Assembly (NCBI GenBank): GCA_035079385.1
Contig: JAVHKY010000001.1
Coordinates: forward strand, 13,850,501-13,914,500
Length of the DNA stretch: 64,000 nucleotides
Source: Aspidiotus rigidus
Lineage: Eukaryota; Arthropoda; Insecta; Hemiptera; Diaspididae
Direction: 5' to 3'
Below the pieces are notes generated by a model, which did not search any database, was not told the DNA's origin, and was given only the letters and a program-made list of their open reading frames with translations. Positions 1-11,759 of this stretch are shown here, piece by piece (the first letter of the stretch is position 1; each line of letters begins with the position of its first letter). Position numbers and translations under genes: made by a program.

Positions 1-2140
1 GTTGCTATAAAAAATTCCCTCGGTTCTGGAATTTTCGGAAACTACAATAAAGAAGACGACTCGATTTCAAATAGGTTTGAGAGTTGCCGTAGCCGTATGC
101 ACGTATTCTATTACACAATGTCGCAAAGATTAGAACATTTACGTAAAGCCTGTTCGAAATCCTCATGCCTTATTTAGGGACAAAATGCACATGCTTTTCG
201 TTAATTTCCTGACTCTAATGACTCATTAAAATATTTTATTTGATAGTTGATGGCGCGTTTGTCATTCTAAAGCTTAAAATATTTGTACATTCTTGTACTC
301 GTTTTTGAAAGATATTCTCACCGATAAAAGAAGAGAGAACATCTCTCAAAACCGGTCCCCGTTAATAAGAACTTCGTGAGTTTTCGTCAAATTTTCTTTG
401 TCGTTATTATTACGTATTTTGGAGTATATACGCGTGATCTCGCCGTCAAAATGAACGGTAGTCTAGGGTAATGATGGAAAGTGAACTCTTAACGTTTGTT
501 TGATTACAAGTTACCAACGCACCTGCCGCCTACCCGAAAATGCTCGTAAGTGTAGAAAAGAATTTTCAACAAATGACGTAGCCCGTAGCAATTGCGCGTG
601 TTAACTTTTGGAGACGAGAACTCGTGTGGTCGCGGGCTACGATCTGCCCTTATTTATATATTTATGTCTCTACGCGATTATTTGCTCATTAATAAATTAA
701 ATTTCTGGTTTCCCTCAGAATTAGACCGAGACTAATTCATACAAAAGATACGTTTAGCCGAGGCTATGATATTGGACTCGGATGTTTCTACTGCCTACAT
801 CGAGTGACACGACCTTAGACAATACTCTGCTTTTTGAACGCATCATTTTGCGATCAGTGTTGCCGGCGAAGTACGAAGTATTAAGCGCGAGAAAGCTGTG
901 AAAGTACGCGTGCATTCCAGCAGTATCACGATTTTTAGCGATTATCTTCAACGTAACTTATACCCGGCCAACAAGTAGTAAACAGAGGTGAAGCTATAAC
1001 CTAACCAGATGGTAAAGGTGTAGAGGAAAGAAAAGCGAACTCGGAAAGAGCGAGAGAGATGACAGAGAGAGAGAGAGAAAAAAAAAAGGTACAATATTAT
1101 TATTTTAAACGATCTAACTACTTACTTCTGGGACAAATTAACCATCGAACGAGTTCATTTTTACAACTCAGAACCCACATAAATAAACGCTTCATCGATA
1201 GTACGCAGATATATCTGATGACGAATGACTTCCGAATGGAAAGTACGGTTCGAGTGAAGAATCAAAAGTGATATATGGGACTAGCGAGATAAGGCTCTCC
1301 TACACCGCTCACGTACGTCGTTTTGAACAAATAAAAGTCAAGAGTTCGAGTCGAAGCGAAATGAAGGAAAGCGGCGACGGCGACGATGCTGTCAGCGCGA
1401 AAGAAAGAAAATGGAACGTATCATCTCCGTGCCTTTTAATTACTTATGCTCATGTGCGCTTATTACAGGAATTACGGTACATTAGACGTGTGTATGAGAT
1501 TATTTCTAAATTACACGTGGGTAGTTCGCTGTTCTGTAGAAAAATGGATTAGGTTTCCTCTGATGTGATTGTATGCGATTCATGTGAGGAATTCGGTGAG
1601 GTTTTGCGACGTTGGAGTGGCAAAGGTATTTTGATTTATCCACTTGGAATTTAGCACCACCAGGTCGAATAATCATTTGCTGTCCTGAGAGGCTGGCTTT
1701 TCTCTTCATTACCTTTGTGATTGTCATCTGTTCCCTGAGTTTTCTTCTTTTCATGCGGTTTTCTAAATGTGAGACCTCAAACCTTATTCATTGCAGTGCA
1801 CCGTTTGTCAGACAATAACTTCCCATTTTCTTTATGCCTGGGTACTTCGTGCTCCTTTTTCCTGATGTTGACATTCTCCCAGTCTATTCAATGAAGATGC
1901 CTTGCTTGTAAACTCCTCTCAAGTTCCCATTTTCTTTCTCGTCTGTATGGTCGTTGCTTAATCCTTTCATAATATGCCCACACTCACGTCGTAACCACTG
2001 GACGCCTTCATCACCTTGTTCGTATACTTTCCTATGTAAGGTGCTGATCCGGAGTACTGTCGTTGGTTCTCTACTTCGCTTTCATTTTCCCGCAAGGAGT
2101 CCCTCAACCACGCTTCTGAAGTAGCCGTTGGCTGCTACGG
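1..2140. other. Intergenic, no gene recognised
   Basis: Moderately A+T-rich sequence with no exon, RNA gene or known element that I can support. Short open frames on both strands show no family motif. The part from about 1850 to 2140 may be decayed flank of the Penelope-like remnant that follows, but no domain can be read there. Confidence 0.5.
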
Positions 2141-2149
2141 ATTTTTTCC

Positions 2150-2930
2150 TCTTATCTTAATTGTTCTTCAAGATAGAAATTAGTAGTTTTCAATCGCGGC
2201 TAACTTGTGCCTGGAGTAGTGCTAGGAGTCGTGTGGGATCATGGTGTCAGAGTGAATTGGTTTCTTGTAGATTTTGTATTCTATCCTGTTGTTCCCCCGT
2301 GAAAGTGTTGAGGCCAAATAGTTGATGGTCTCATTTTCTTTTTCCACTGTGAATTTGATGCTTTCATGCATCGCATTCGTTTCCAGGAGGAATTTCTCCA
2401 TCTGTCTAGTAGTGCCTGACCACATAATTGAGGTATCACCTGTGTTTCCAGCCCAGTATTTGATCGAATTGTTGAGCTTGCTGCCTTTCATATGTCATTC
2501 ATGAATATCTCCGTCAGTATCGGTGATAAGTACTTTTCTGTAGAACTTGTTATTAAATCGGCAGTAGTTCTGGAGCACGATCTCTCCCACTATTTTTGCG
2601 TATCTGTGGTCTCGCAGCAGGGTGAAAACCTCTTTCTTTGACATGGTATCAAACATGACTGTTTGCATGTTCCAGGATACTAGTTTATCGTTATTCTTGA
2701 TTTCCAATCGCTCTATCAGCTCCGTGTTGTTTCTGTTACGTACTTTAGATTCAAACTGATAGTTTTCTTTTAAGAACGTAGCCGTTATCTTCGCTATATT
2801 GTAACATAATGATTGGATGCTAGTAATCAGTGGTCTTGGTAGAAAATTCGCTTTGTGGAGTTTTACAATCTCGGTGCTAAGATGACAACACACATGGTGA
2901 ACCGCAGTATTAGGTCAAAGAGATGAACCA
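2150..2930 (-). pseudogene. Penelope-like element reverse transcriptase fragment
   Basis: Degenerate reverse transcriptase, read on the minus strand in pieces in different frames. The upstream piece (2893 down to 2495) shows the finger and palm order usual in Penelope-like elements: KLHKANF, then SIQSLCYNIAK, then KLVSWNMQ in place of the usual LVSFDVKSLFT. After a stop and frame change, the downstream piece (2491 to about 2160) has MWSGTTRQMEKFL, then IKFTVE, then YKIYKKPIHSDTMI, and ends near HKLAAIEN. The catalytic YxDD stretch ahead of MWSGTTRQ reads as T-G-D, so the active site is gone. No GIY-YIG domain follows here; a GIY-YIG piece of the same class lies at 56.9 kb on the other strand. 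Family assignment rests on recognising these motifs. The copy is dead and truncated. Confidence 0.8.
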
Positions 2931-2934
2931 ATTA

Positions 2935-3815
2935 CAAGACAGCACTGTTGTAGCCAAGAAGGACGGAGTCTTTTGCTATGAGAACCAATGTTTAAGGCTT
3001 TGTTCTTCATTAGTGATACAATGATGGGGTAACACTCGAAAGTGGGCCTACTTCTTTTTGTGAGCTAAGTAATAAAGTAGAATTATTCACACGAAACATT
3101 TTTAATAAATACTCATTAATCAGGGAACCTGTTTTATGGTGGGGGGCGTCCGACGTCTTTCCGACAGATATTGGTTCCCAGAGGCGCGGAAGCGAGGATT
3201 TGCGGAGATTTTCAGATGTGACTTTGGGAATCCAAGGGAGAAAGGGTTTAGGTATGGTTCGAAGAATTTGTAAAATGTAGATTTCTGATCTTTATAAATG
3301 GACAGCAAATTGTGTTTCTGAAGGGAAAAGGACTGTTGAATCCGACCTACTTTAAGGGCTTGAAAAAATTTCTAAAAGGTGACTTCAACATTTCAAGAGG
3401 GAGGGAGCCTCGAACTATTTTAGGCCGTACGAAAATTTCGACTTTCGAGCAATATATATAATAAGGAAGAAAATATGGAAACACTCAAAGCTTGCTTCCT
3501 TCTCAACTCGCGGCATCTTTTTCTATAGTTATCATAATTCAGGCGTGTAGGGAGAGTTTCGCGGGAGATTTTTGGATTTCGACTTCGATATCGATTAGGA
3601 TCTATATTTCATAATAATTCTAATGACCTATTGGAATTGAATCATTTCTTTGGTCGAAATTTTCCTTTATATGATCGGAAATCAAAATTTCTGTAAATTT
3701 CCCTCCCTCATATTCAATTTGCTGGATGGTCGAAATATCTCCGAGGACTTGCAGAAAATTAAGAAAAGAAGTTGTGGGAGAAGACCTGAAAGAATTTTTA
3801 AATTTCGATGTATAT
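2935..3815. other. Intergenic, no gene recognised
   Basis: A+T-rich spacer. Faint fragments of the minisatellite family (gtcgaaatt and aggactt words) appear around 3360-3450 and 3640-3800, but no full unit or end hairpin can be shown. Confidence 0.4.
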
Positions 3816-3821
3816 GTCGTA

Positions 3822-4280
3822 GGCGATTTGAGCAATTTCGCCGTTCACAATCTGCCTTAAACTGCTGGCAGTATGAGAAAATGATTGAAAATCGTCCAGT
3901 CCATCTGATTTTTTAGAGGCAGATTATAATCTGTCTAAGCTCTGCTCGCGGTAAGAGATCGGCTAAAGCCCCACGTATAATCGAAACGGGCACTTTAGTC
4001 GATCTCTGACCGCGAACTTAGACCAGAGGATAATCTTCTATCGCCTTGAACAACGAGGAATTCTCACGTACTTGCTTGCTCTGACCATACGGGGCCCTTC
4101 AGCCAAGCTCTCACCGCGAGCCGACAACGGAAGATGATCTCCTCCACCATAGTCACAAACTGCCAAATCTGCCTACAAAAAATCAAGCGGTCTGGACAAC
4201 TTTCAATCATTTTCTCATACTACCGGCAGTTTACATTCCGCCTAAGGCAGATTGTAAACGGCGAAATTTTTCAAATCGGC
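3822..4280. repeat. Imperfect foldback (long inverted repeat)
   Basis: The left arm 3822-3925 matches the reverse complement of 4160-4280: ggcgatttgagcaatttcg pairs with the strand at 4262-4280, and the words for the Q-rich segment (gtatgagaaaatgattgaaa at 3871-3890) recur inverted at 4200-4220. Between these arms lies a second inverted pair around 3930-4050 built from the word ctcgcggtaagagatcggc, which is also the core of the tandem array at 10.7-11.7 kb. The whole is a palindrome of roughly 460 bp with a short loop near 3980. No target duplication or coding sequence was found. It is probably a foldback-type non-autonomous element or an inverted tandem-repeat fragment. Confidence 0.7.
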
Positions 4281-4329
4281 AACAACAAAGTGGTGGGGAA
4301 AGGACTTGGAGAAAAATATACGTAAGACC

Positions 4330-5775
4330 CAAGAAAAATTGCCAACGCTATTCGCTATTAGTACTCAGCTATAATGCGTGAGGCAGGAGGTTAATAAGAG
4401 TTAGGTGATTTACCAGAGGTTTCTTATTTGTCTAGAGTAATTGGAGGTGAGAACACGTGAAAAAAGTTGAACTTTTTCACCTACGAAAGCATAATAAGGT
4501 CGTCTCCAGCCTTCATAACAGTCGTATAAGTAGAGTCCATTGTAACTCTTCGCAACATAAGGAGGTGTTTAATGAATGATGTGTTATGTAAAAAAAATAA
4601 TAATTTACTCCATTATGAGTAGCCTTCTAGCCTGCAGTAGCCGTTTATCGTTCGCAATATTCCGGGTTCAAAGATGTCGAAGACGAGAGAAAAAATAATA
4701 AAAATAAAAAATATTATTCGAATTTAATAGTGGTCGGTTACTGTACACATGTGGATGAGGCGAAGAACGAGAGATGAACAATACCATAATATAGTGCTGC
4801 GGTGTAAAAATTAATTACAAATTCGAACAACCTTTTACAGAAAGTAACTCTCATTTTTATGAGAATGCGCAGAATAGGGAAGGTTTTTTGACAGGCAATC
4901 GGGAGCTAATAACTCTTTTCTTACTTGTCACGGAATGCATGGCCCATTGTGATTCACTTACTGCTTCTTTTTCCGATCATTAATAATTTCTACACACGAG
5001 TTTTTTGTCGACGTTTCATTTCCAGAACGTTCCTGTACTTCGCTTTCTTCGTTGAATTTGTTTCTTCTTATTTTTCTTTGGCTTAGGTCAAGTTCGTTTC
5101 AAATTATAGTCAGATTGAATAAGATATGTTCAATCGTTGACAGTCGAGGACAAAAAGTTCGACAATGAGCGACGAAGCTGAGATTCGGAGATTTTATGGG
5201 TCTGTAAGAGCACCAATGAAAATCGCACGCCTGTAAGACAACGGAATTGGACTTTATTGAAATGAGCAAAAATTCCTGCATCGTTTTTTCAGTTCTCTCA
5301 TCCTACCTCTGTTATAGATAATACTAGGATTGAGTTGAGGTGGTGCTTCAACTTTGCCTCACTTCAATACTGTGTGTCAAGAATTCGAGGAAAAAATTAA
5401 GTGACTCTAAGCCTTAAAAATTCCAAACAATTGTTTTCCTCTGCTATGGATGGGATCTGAAGCATGAATGTTGAAAAAGTAAATTTAGAGGTGAGCGTGA
5501 CTCTGCTTTTCAAGACTTGACGCCGCGTTTTCTATGTGTTTGAGTGGTGCACGATCGTCCAAAATGAGAAGCATAGTGTGGGAGTTGATCACGTATAACC
5601 ATAAAGCAACTCATAATTGAAGCGTGGTTTCCTTTTACGAATATTAAGAATTTCCCAGGGACGAGCAGTTTTTCCATACTTCGTATTGTGGTGCCCCTCC
5701 TCATCTCTAGATTCTTCAATTCTTCACCACATACACGATGCATCTTCGCTTTAAAATGGATTAGAAGTCAAAACC
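4330..5775. other. Intergenic, no gene recognised
   Basis: No family motif or repeat of note was seen on either strand. Short open frames only. Confidence 0.45.
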
Positions 5776-5778
5776 TCA

Positions 5779-6262
5779 GTGTAGACCAGGCAATGAAACC
5801 TGAAACACGCTCTTAGTTGGGAATTAGAGCTTTAGAATTTTTTTCTTGTGGTGATTGTTCAGTATCCTCCTGCAAATCTTCCTTTAAAATACCCCTCGAG
5901 TCCTCGCGGAGCTTCGTCTACAAGAGGATTTTCAGGAGGCAAAATTTGATTTTTCTGCAATAACTCGCCTAAAACTGGGTTTAGAGAGGAAAAATGTAGT
6001 TACAAAAAATGTTTTACGTACAATTTTCCACTAAAAAGATTCCACAACTTTTTTCGTTATAACGCATCGTGAGAACGCTGGAGCACGCTAAAGTTTGTCT
6101 CATTTGTGAATGCTTTAAAAAATTCATTGGTCATTAATGTGATACCAGGAATTTGGCGCTATGAAGTTCCCTTATTTATGGCATGTAAGTTTTTTAACCT
6201 TCCATTCAAAATATCAAGCGCACAACTTGATCATCAGAATCAGTCGTTGGCCGCTAGAGCGC
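5779..6262 (+). repeat. Left arm of a long inverted repeat
   Basis: This segment reappears in reverse complement at 8115-8572. Shared words in order include gcaatgaa, agaatttttttc, gtggtgattgtt, aaaatacccc, cggagcttcg, cctaaaactgggtt, aaaaaatgttttacgtacaa, ataacgcat, catttgtgaatgc and aagcgcacaactt. Similarity is clear but has many small gaps, so the arms are old. The sequence is non-coding. It could be one terminal repeat of a DNA transposon of about 2.8 kb, or one of two independent insertions of a repeat in opposite orientation. Confidence 0.75.
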
Positions 6263-7039
6263 ATTTCAAGAATACAGAAGATCAGTGTTTAAGGGAAACG
6301 ATCTGGTCAAACGGTTCTTTCTGAGTAATGCAAAAAATCTAATTTTCCTGAGGGTTTCGCTTAGATATTTACTCTTTTCTTCTGTACCTTTCGTTTGTAA
6401 ATGAGTTGAAAAATTTTAGCACGACCACAAGCTAAGCCGCAAAAGTCGCGTAAGTGCGAGAAGTATCTAAACTGAAATTAAATTTGTACTTACAGTCTTT
6501 GAGATCTCCATTTCAATGGATCCACGTGTCGCCCCAATAAATTATCAACAACGCATTTCAAAAAAAGGTAGATAACGAAAATCATTGATATGTTTATCAT
6601 CTGGCTTTGCATTGGTTTTCTTCCCGGCTCTTTTAATAGTCTTCCTCCTGGACCCCTCATCATGAATTAGAAAAACTTAATGTAAACGTTTGTTACAGTT
6701 CAAGCCTCTTCAAGGTAAACCGATTTTTTAGCAAATTCTTGAAAATTTACAGTACGCGCGTCAATAACACCATTTACCCAATTAATTAAACCGAATTATG
6801 GATGCTGCATCGCTGCATCCTACAAATACTATAATGTAGGAGAATCTTTCGGAATCTAGGAAAAATTGTTTTTTGTCGAGTGTTTCCAATTAGTCCATTC
6901 TCATCTGAATTGCGCTCGAAAGCTCGTTATCAGCGCTTCGTCGCAAAATTATGAAATTTCATCATTAGAAGTTTTTCTGAAGTTCTAAGCCAATTTTTGT
7001 GCTTTTGAACTAGGAATATATTTTTGTTACATGTCTGTG

Positions 7040-7500
7040 TTTGTAAAATTATTGCATTTATAACCTTATATTTTTATTAATGAAGTTAATTAATCAGTTT
7101 AATTTATGTTTAATAATAATAAAAAATTAATTTAATAATTTTGTTTTTGATATTTTATTTATTAAAATCAAATTTTATATTATTTTTATCATCTTCAAGT
7201 ATTATTTATTTTTATATTTTAATTAAATTTAATTTTGAAAAAAATTGAATAAAATAAAATAAAACAATTTGAATTAATATAATTTTTGAGTAATTATTCA
7301 ATTGAATGGATTATTATTTATTAAAATTTTTAAATAAAACTTTAAATAAATAAATTGATTTGATAAATTAAAAATTATAATTATAAATAATAAAATATTA
7401 TTTTTTAATTTAATTAATTTGATTTATTAATATTAATATTTTAGTTGAATAAATTTTCCGTACCAAATTATTATTTTATTTAAGTAATTTTATAAATAAA
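7040..7500. other. Extremely A+T-rich block between the inverted arms
   Basis: Almost pure A and T over about 460 bp, with runs such as taataataataaaa and very few G or C, unlike the flanks. No open frame of length and no mitochondrial rRNA or protein motif can be read. It sits in the middle of the inverted repeat at 5.8-8.6 kb. It could be the A+T core of a transposon, a decayed satellite, or DNA transferred from an organelle or virus; the sequence does not decide. Confidence 0.6.
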
Positions 7501-8114
7501 ATTTGGTATATCAAAGCATCAAATAAAATTCGAACAGCTGATTGAAAAAGGTAAATTTCGTCGTCGGTGTTGGTGAACTCAGAAAAGGAAAATGAACTTT
7601 CCTGACGATGAAAGAAAAAACTGACAGGTGAACTTTCCTGTCGGTGATGTGTACATCCCTTCAAAAAGACTTACTCGGTGAAAAATCTTTCGATGAACTG
7701 GTCGGATCCGCGTGAAGCCTTATTACGAAAGAGGATGAGAGCAAAGAAGACGATTTTGAAATTTATGATTGTTGTATACTACATTAAATGAAAAAACGTA
7801 CACTGGTTTGACGCAGGCACCATCAGATTAAGTCAACATCTTCCATATTTTTCTAAATTATTTGCAATGCCCGGATTCCTTCGCATTTGTTGAATCATTT
7901 TACAAAGGATAGAAAACTCGAAAAGCAGATAGAAGTTTGTTTTAGGGAATAAATGTTGGTCCGAAATGAAAATTCCTGTAATTTTGGTGTTATAAAGTCT
8001 GATTCGCCGAATAATTTTGGTGGAAAATGAAGTAATTTCTGGTATGTCTTCTCCAATTTTTTTCTAATGCTTAATAATACTGAAAATAAAACATTTAAAT
8101 ACCGAAAATTTCCA

Positions 8115-8572
8115 TTTTTAGCGCCAAAAATCTGGGCTCTGATGATAAGTTGTGCGCTTGGTATTTTGAATAGAAGAGTGGAATCCTCACATAACATAAA
8201 ATAGGTAACTGTGAAGAACAAGGTTCCTGAATTTTTTATAATGCATTCACAAATGTGACGAACTTAAGAGCGCTATATAGCGGTCTTGCAATGCGTTATA
8301 AAAAAAAAGTCACAAAAAACTTTTCAGTAGAAAATTGTACGTAAAACATTTTTTGTATCAGCAGTTTTCCTCTGAACCCAGTTTTAGGCGAATTGCAGAA
8401 AAACCAAATTTTGCCTTCTGTGAACCCCTTGTGGGCGAAGCTCCGCATGGACTGAAGGGGTATTTTAAGAGAATACTTGCAAGAGAATACTCAACAATCA
8501 CCACTAGAAAAAAATTCTGCAGCTTTCAATTCCACCTGAATGTCTTCATTGCTTGATCTAGTGATACACTTC
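8115..8572 (-). repeat. Right arm of a long inverted repeat
   Basis: Reverse-complement partner of 5779-6262. The outer ends of both arms read agtgta and, a few bases inward, gcaatgaa; beyond that the flanks stop matching, which places the outer boundaries near 5779 and 8572. No clear target-site duplication is visible. Confidence 0.75.
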
Positions 8573-8574
8573 TT

Positions 8575-9090
8575 TCTCGATCTATACAAATCTTCAATAA
8601 TCAGCGTTTCCAATATTTTTGTCGCGGCGATTTTATCAGTACAGAATTAAAGCACCACGGTCATCAATTTCATTATCATTATCGCGCGACCATCTGCAAT
8701 ATAACTAGCGGAAAAAATTGTGTCTTTCATTTATATAGGTGAGATACGGTACAGCACATTATCGTCAGTATGAAACTACATAGGCCTATATTTTAGGTTA
8801 ACAATGACCCTAGGATTTTTACAACTTCGCCGCGCAATGTCCATTTAAACGACAAAATAAGAGATCGAAGTCGAACGGTACCTTACCGGTTCCTATTCTT
8901 TTGAAAAAAAAAAAAAAAATGACAATCGCTGCGACAACGACATCATAATAACAGAGAGCATTTTTTTCTCTCTTTCTTCTTTCTTATAAAACGCTTTCTC
9001 CTAAATCACTGTGTTGGACTAGAACCATCCTATCAGAGATTCCGTACTGAGCGAGACGCGAGAAGACCACGAGATCATGAGTAAACGTCG
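8575..9090. other. Intergenic, no gene recognised
   Basis: No coding motif. Contains an A-run at about 8907-8920. Confidence 0.4.
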
Positions 9091-9660
9091 GATGAATGTT
9101 ACGTCTTATTCCCAAGCCATCCACCTTCACACGGTGCATGCGGTATAATATCATTGCTCGCGTCTTACATATGTACATGTGTAGTACTACAGTACTTCGT
9201 ATTTGTAGAATTCGCGAGTACGCCTACACCTCGCCGCCACCGCGGCACGAACGCGAGGCGGCGCTGGCGTTCGCTGTGTACAGCGCACGACGACCATCGT
9301 CATCGGTCGCGGTCATCGTACTTGTAGCAAAAGTACACACTTTCGTTTTTACGTCGACTCATCATCTCGAAGAAGAAGGCGGCTCGGTCCGTTCGGAATC
9401 TCATTTATCTAATTTTATTGTTCGCAAGATCAATCGAAACGCGGCGCGAGCTTATCGCATATATGTGGATAAAGAAAATTATACGAAACGATCGATCTTA
9501 TCGAGCGAGCACCGCCGATTCGCCTTTTCACATCGTTCGACTTTTTCGTCTTCGAGTACTAGCTACAAATTAACTATTGTCCTTAGACGTCATAATCATA
9601 TTAATTACGTATCGCTAATTTCAATTTTTCTCTCTTACTCGTAATTATGTTTCGCATGTA
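9091..9660 (+). promoter_or_regulatory. CpG-dense unique block, possible promoter or 5' untranslated exon
   Basis: From about 9200 to 9560 the sequence is much richer in CpG and in G+C than its surroundings (for example ccgccaccgcggcacg, then gaggcggcgctggcg), and it carries no repeat-family words. A long plus-strand open frame crosses it, but its translation is low-complexity and basic with no domain, so I do not call it a gene. Such blocks in insect genomes are often promoters, first exons or enhancers. No core promoter motif was identified, so the call is tentative. Confidence 0.25.
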
Positions 9661-9664
9661 TCGA

Positions 9665-10390
9665 GCCCGTGTATCGCCGGTGTACACATTATTACCTTAA
9701 TGAAGTACGCAGAGATGATGCGTACGGATAAGATGATGATGACCAACGAACGTTATGGGAATACAATTACGATAATGAACAGAAAAAAAAAAAAAAAATA
9801 TACCTGCTACTCCGGGAATGTGGTATATGTGAAATTGACATTGTAACATGGCCTCCCAGAATTTCTAATGTTTCTTCGTCGAGAGCAGGACTATTCAAAT
9901 CATACGTCTTGGCATCACGGTTAGCAATCGAAAATTTCCAAAAACCTAATTAAATAAATCAAGACGAGGACTTGAAATGGTTCTATTGCCGATGATGGGG
10001 CAAGGGAAGGGGGCGCAGCTCCCTTGCCGCTAGCCGAATGTTGTACACATAAATACTTGAGTTGAAGTGGCCCGTCTTCGACAATTTTATTCTTGAAAAT
10101 GTTTTGACTTTCAAGCTCTATATTATAAGTATGAAACGTTGAGACTTGAAAATTTGTCCAAGGCCTTGAAATAGGTTCCAGCCTTCACCCATCGTAAACC
10201 ACGATTTTTCGAAGAAAGCCACGCAAAAACCGGGTTCCCTCTTTTCCAAGTTCCCCAGACTGTTGTTTAAAATTTTCTCAAATCCTCTCTCCGTCATATG
10301 TATATATAGTAGAAATCAGATATAACGATGTCCCAGGGGATCAAAATTTCAATCGTTAAATCCAATCTATCGTTAAAAGCGATAGAGATT
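9665..10390. other. Intergenic, no gene recognised
   Basis: Nothing recognisable apart from an A-run near 9783-9798 and a small perfect hairpin (ctatcg/cgatag) at 10366-10386. Confidence 0.4.
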
Positions 10391-10391
10391 A

Positions 10392-10513
10392 CATATGTAA
10401 ACCCGTCTACAGAAACCCGCCTTAGTGTTCATTACAATCAGGAGAAAAGTGATCTTCCTTCGTCTGTAAAATACCCTTTTCTCCTGATCGATCTGTAGAC
10501 GGGATCACATATG
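10392..10513. repeat. Nested perfect inverted repeats (cruciform-capable)
   Basis: Three inverted pairs share one centre. CATATGT at 10392-10398 faces ACATATG at 10507-10513; CCCGTCTACAG at 10402-10412 faces CTGTAGACGGG at 10493-10503 with all 11 bases matched; ATCAGGAGAAAAG at 10437-10449 faces CTTTTCTCCTGAT at 10476-10488 with all 13 matched. The spacing differs on the two sides (24 against 4 bases), so indels have occurred. It could be a tiny MITE or a cruciform; no target duplication was identified. Confidence 0.75.
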
Positions 10514-10714
10514 CTTTTTCTATAGCAGCCAGGACTCACTAATTTGATCGTTGTAAACGGTAAATCGCTAAAAGTGGTATCGTTATTTGTGATTTGTACT
10601 GCAGCTCGATGATTGTAATTTTTTTCAGTCAACTGCCTCATGTACAAAAGTCGAGTTTTTTTCAAATTCACCCATCCACACTTGTAATATGTATCACTTG
10701 ATACTTAGCGTGTC

Positions 10715-11690
10715 TGATCAAATCAGGCTAATGTGCGGAGTTGCTCATTGTTCCACGGGATGAAATAAACGTTACTAAGAAGCTCTCTCTGTTGTTAGCT
10801 CAAAGTGAGAGACTGGCAAAAGCCCCTATCTAAATCCAAACGGGAAAATTTGCGCAAATTCTCGTTGTGTTGGCCTCTAAGGAAATGAATGCCCCTCTTT
10901 GATCAATGCAGGCAAACGTGCAGAAATTCTCGTTATTTTACGCGATGGAAGGGAAGTTATCAGAAGCTCGTTTCTTGTTGCCGACTCGTGGTGACAGATC
11001 GGCAAATGCCCCATGTTTCATTGATGTAGGTAAACGCGAGCAATTATCGTTGTGTCAGTCCATAGAGGGAATGACCACAGCAGAAGAACCTCAAAAGCCC
11101 CGTGTTGATTAAAGCGGGCAAATGTGTGAAAGTTACTCCTTGTTTCAGATGCTGCAGCGAGTGTTACCTAGAAAATGTCCTCCGTTGTGAGGGCGGGAGA
11201 AATCGGCTGAGGTCTCGCGTATGATGAAAGCGGGTAAATGTGCGGAGATTCTTGTTATTTCACATGATGGAGGGAGTGCTACCAAGAAGATTGTACTCTT
11301 GAGCTCGCGGTGACAGGTCGTGTAAATTCCCTTGTATGATCAAAGAGGCGACAGTTGCTCGTTCTTTCAAGGAATGGAGGGAATGTTGCCGAGAAGCTAG
11401 TCTCCCGTTGTGAGTTTGCATGAGAGATCAAGGTGGACAAGTGCACGAGAGTCCCTTGGTTTTTCAGAAAATGGCGAGAACGTTACTGAGACAAGGCGTC
11501 CTCTGTGGTGAGCTCGCGGTGAGAGATTAGCTTAAGTTCCATCTTCGACCAAGGCAGACAAATGTATGGAAATTTTCTTTGTGTCGGCCGCTCGAGGGAA
11601 TGTTATCAAGAAGCCAGTCTTCCGGTGAGTGCTTGCAGTAAGAGACTGGCTCTGCACCCAATGCAATCGATTTGATACCGTACCTACATA
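10715..11690 (+). repeat. Degenerate tandem array, unit about 115-125 bp
   Basis: About nine diverged units follow each other. Each has, in order, a word like aaatgtgcggagattctcg, then gatggagggaatgttacc, then gagaagctcgtctc, then gagctcgcggtgagagatcgg, then taaagccccgtgtatgatcaaa. Unit starts can be recognised near 10733, 10908, 11031, 11121, 11237, 11437 and 11561. The unit's gctcgcggtgagagatcgg core also forms the centre of the foldback at 3.8-4.3 kb. No reading frame is kept between units, so this is a non-coding satellite-like array. Confidence 0.75.
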
Positions 11691-11759
11691 TAATCACTTT
11701 GTAAAAATTTATCAAAAAAAAATTAATATTGGTTGAAAGTGCATCGGTATGTTGATGAA

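Noticed and set aside
6225..6260. Hammerhead-ribozyme-like CTGATGA with a stem on the minus strand
   Set aside because: The GAAA box that must follow stem II is missing, and the related arm at 8130 does not restore it.
7040..7500. A+T-rich block as a nuclear copy of mitochondrial DNA
   Set aside because: No mitochondrial gene or rRNA motif can be read; composition alone is not enough.
9096..9644. 182-codon open frame on the plus strand
   Set aside because: Low-complexity basic translation without a domain; the frame is probably open by chance in a CpG-rich, stop-poor block.
10715..11690. Tandem repeats as a possible CRISPR array
   Set aside because: Units of about 115-125 bp are diverged along their whole length without constant repeats and unique spacers, and the DNA is eukaryotic.
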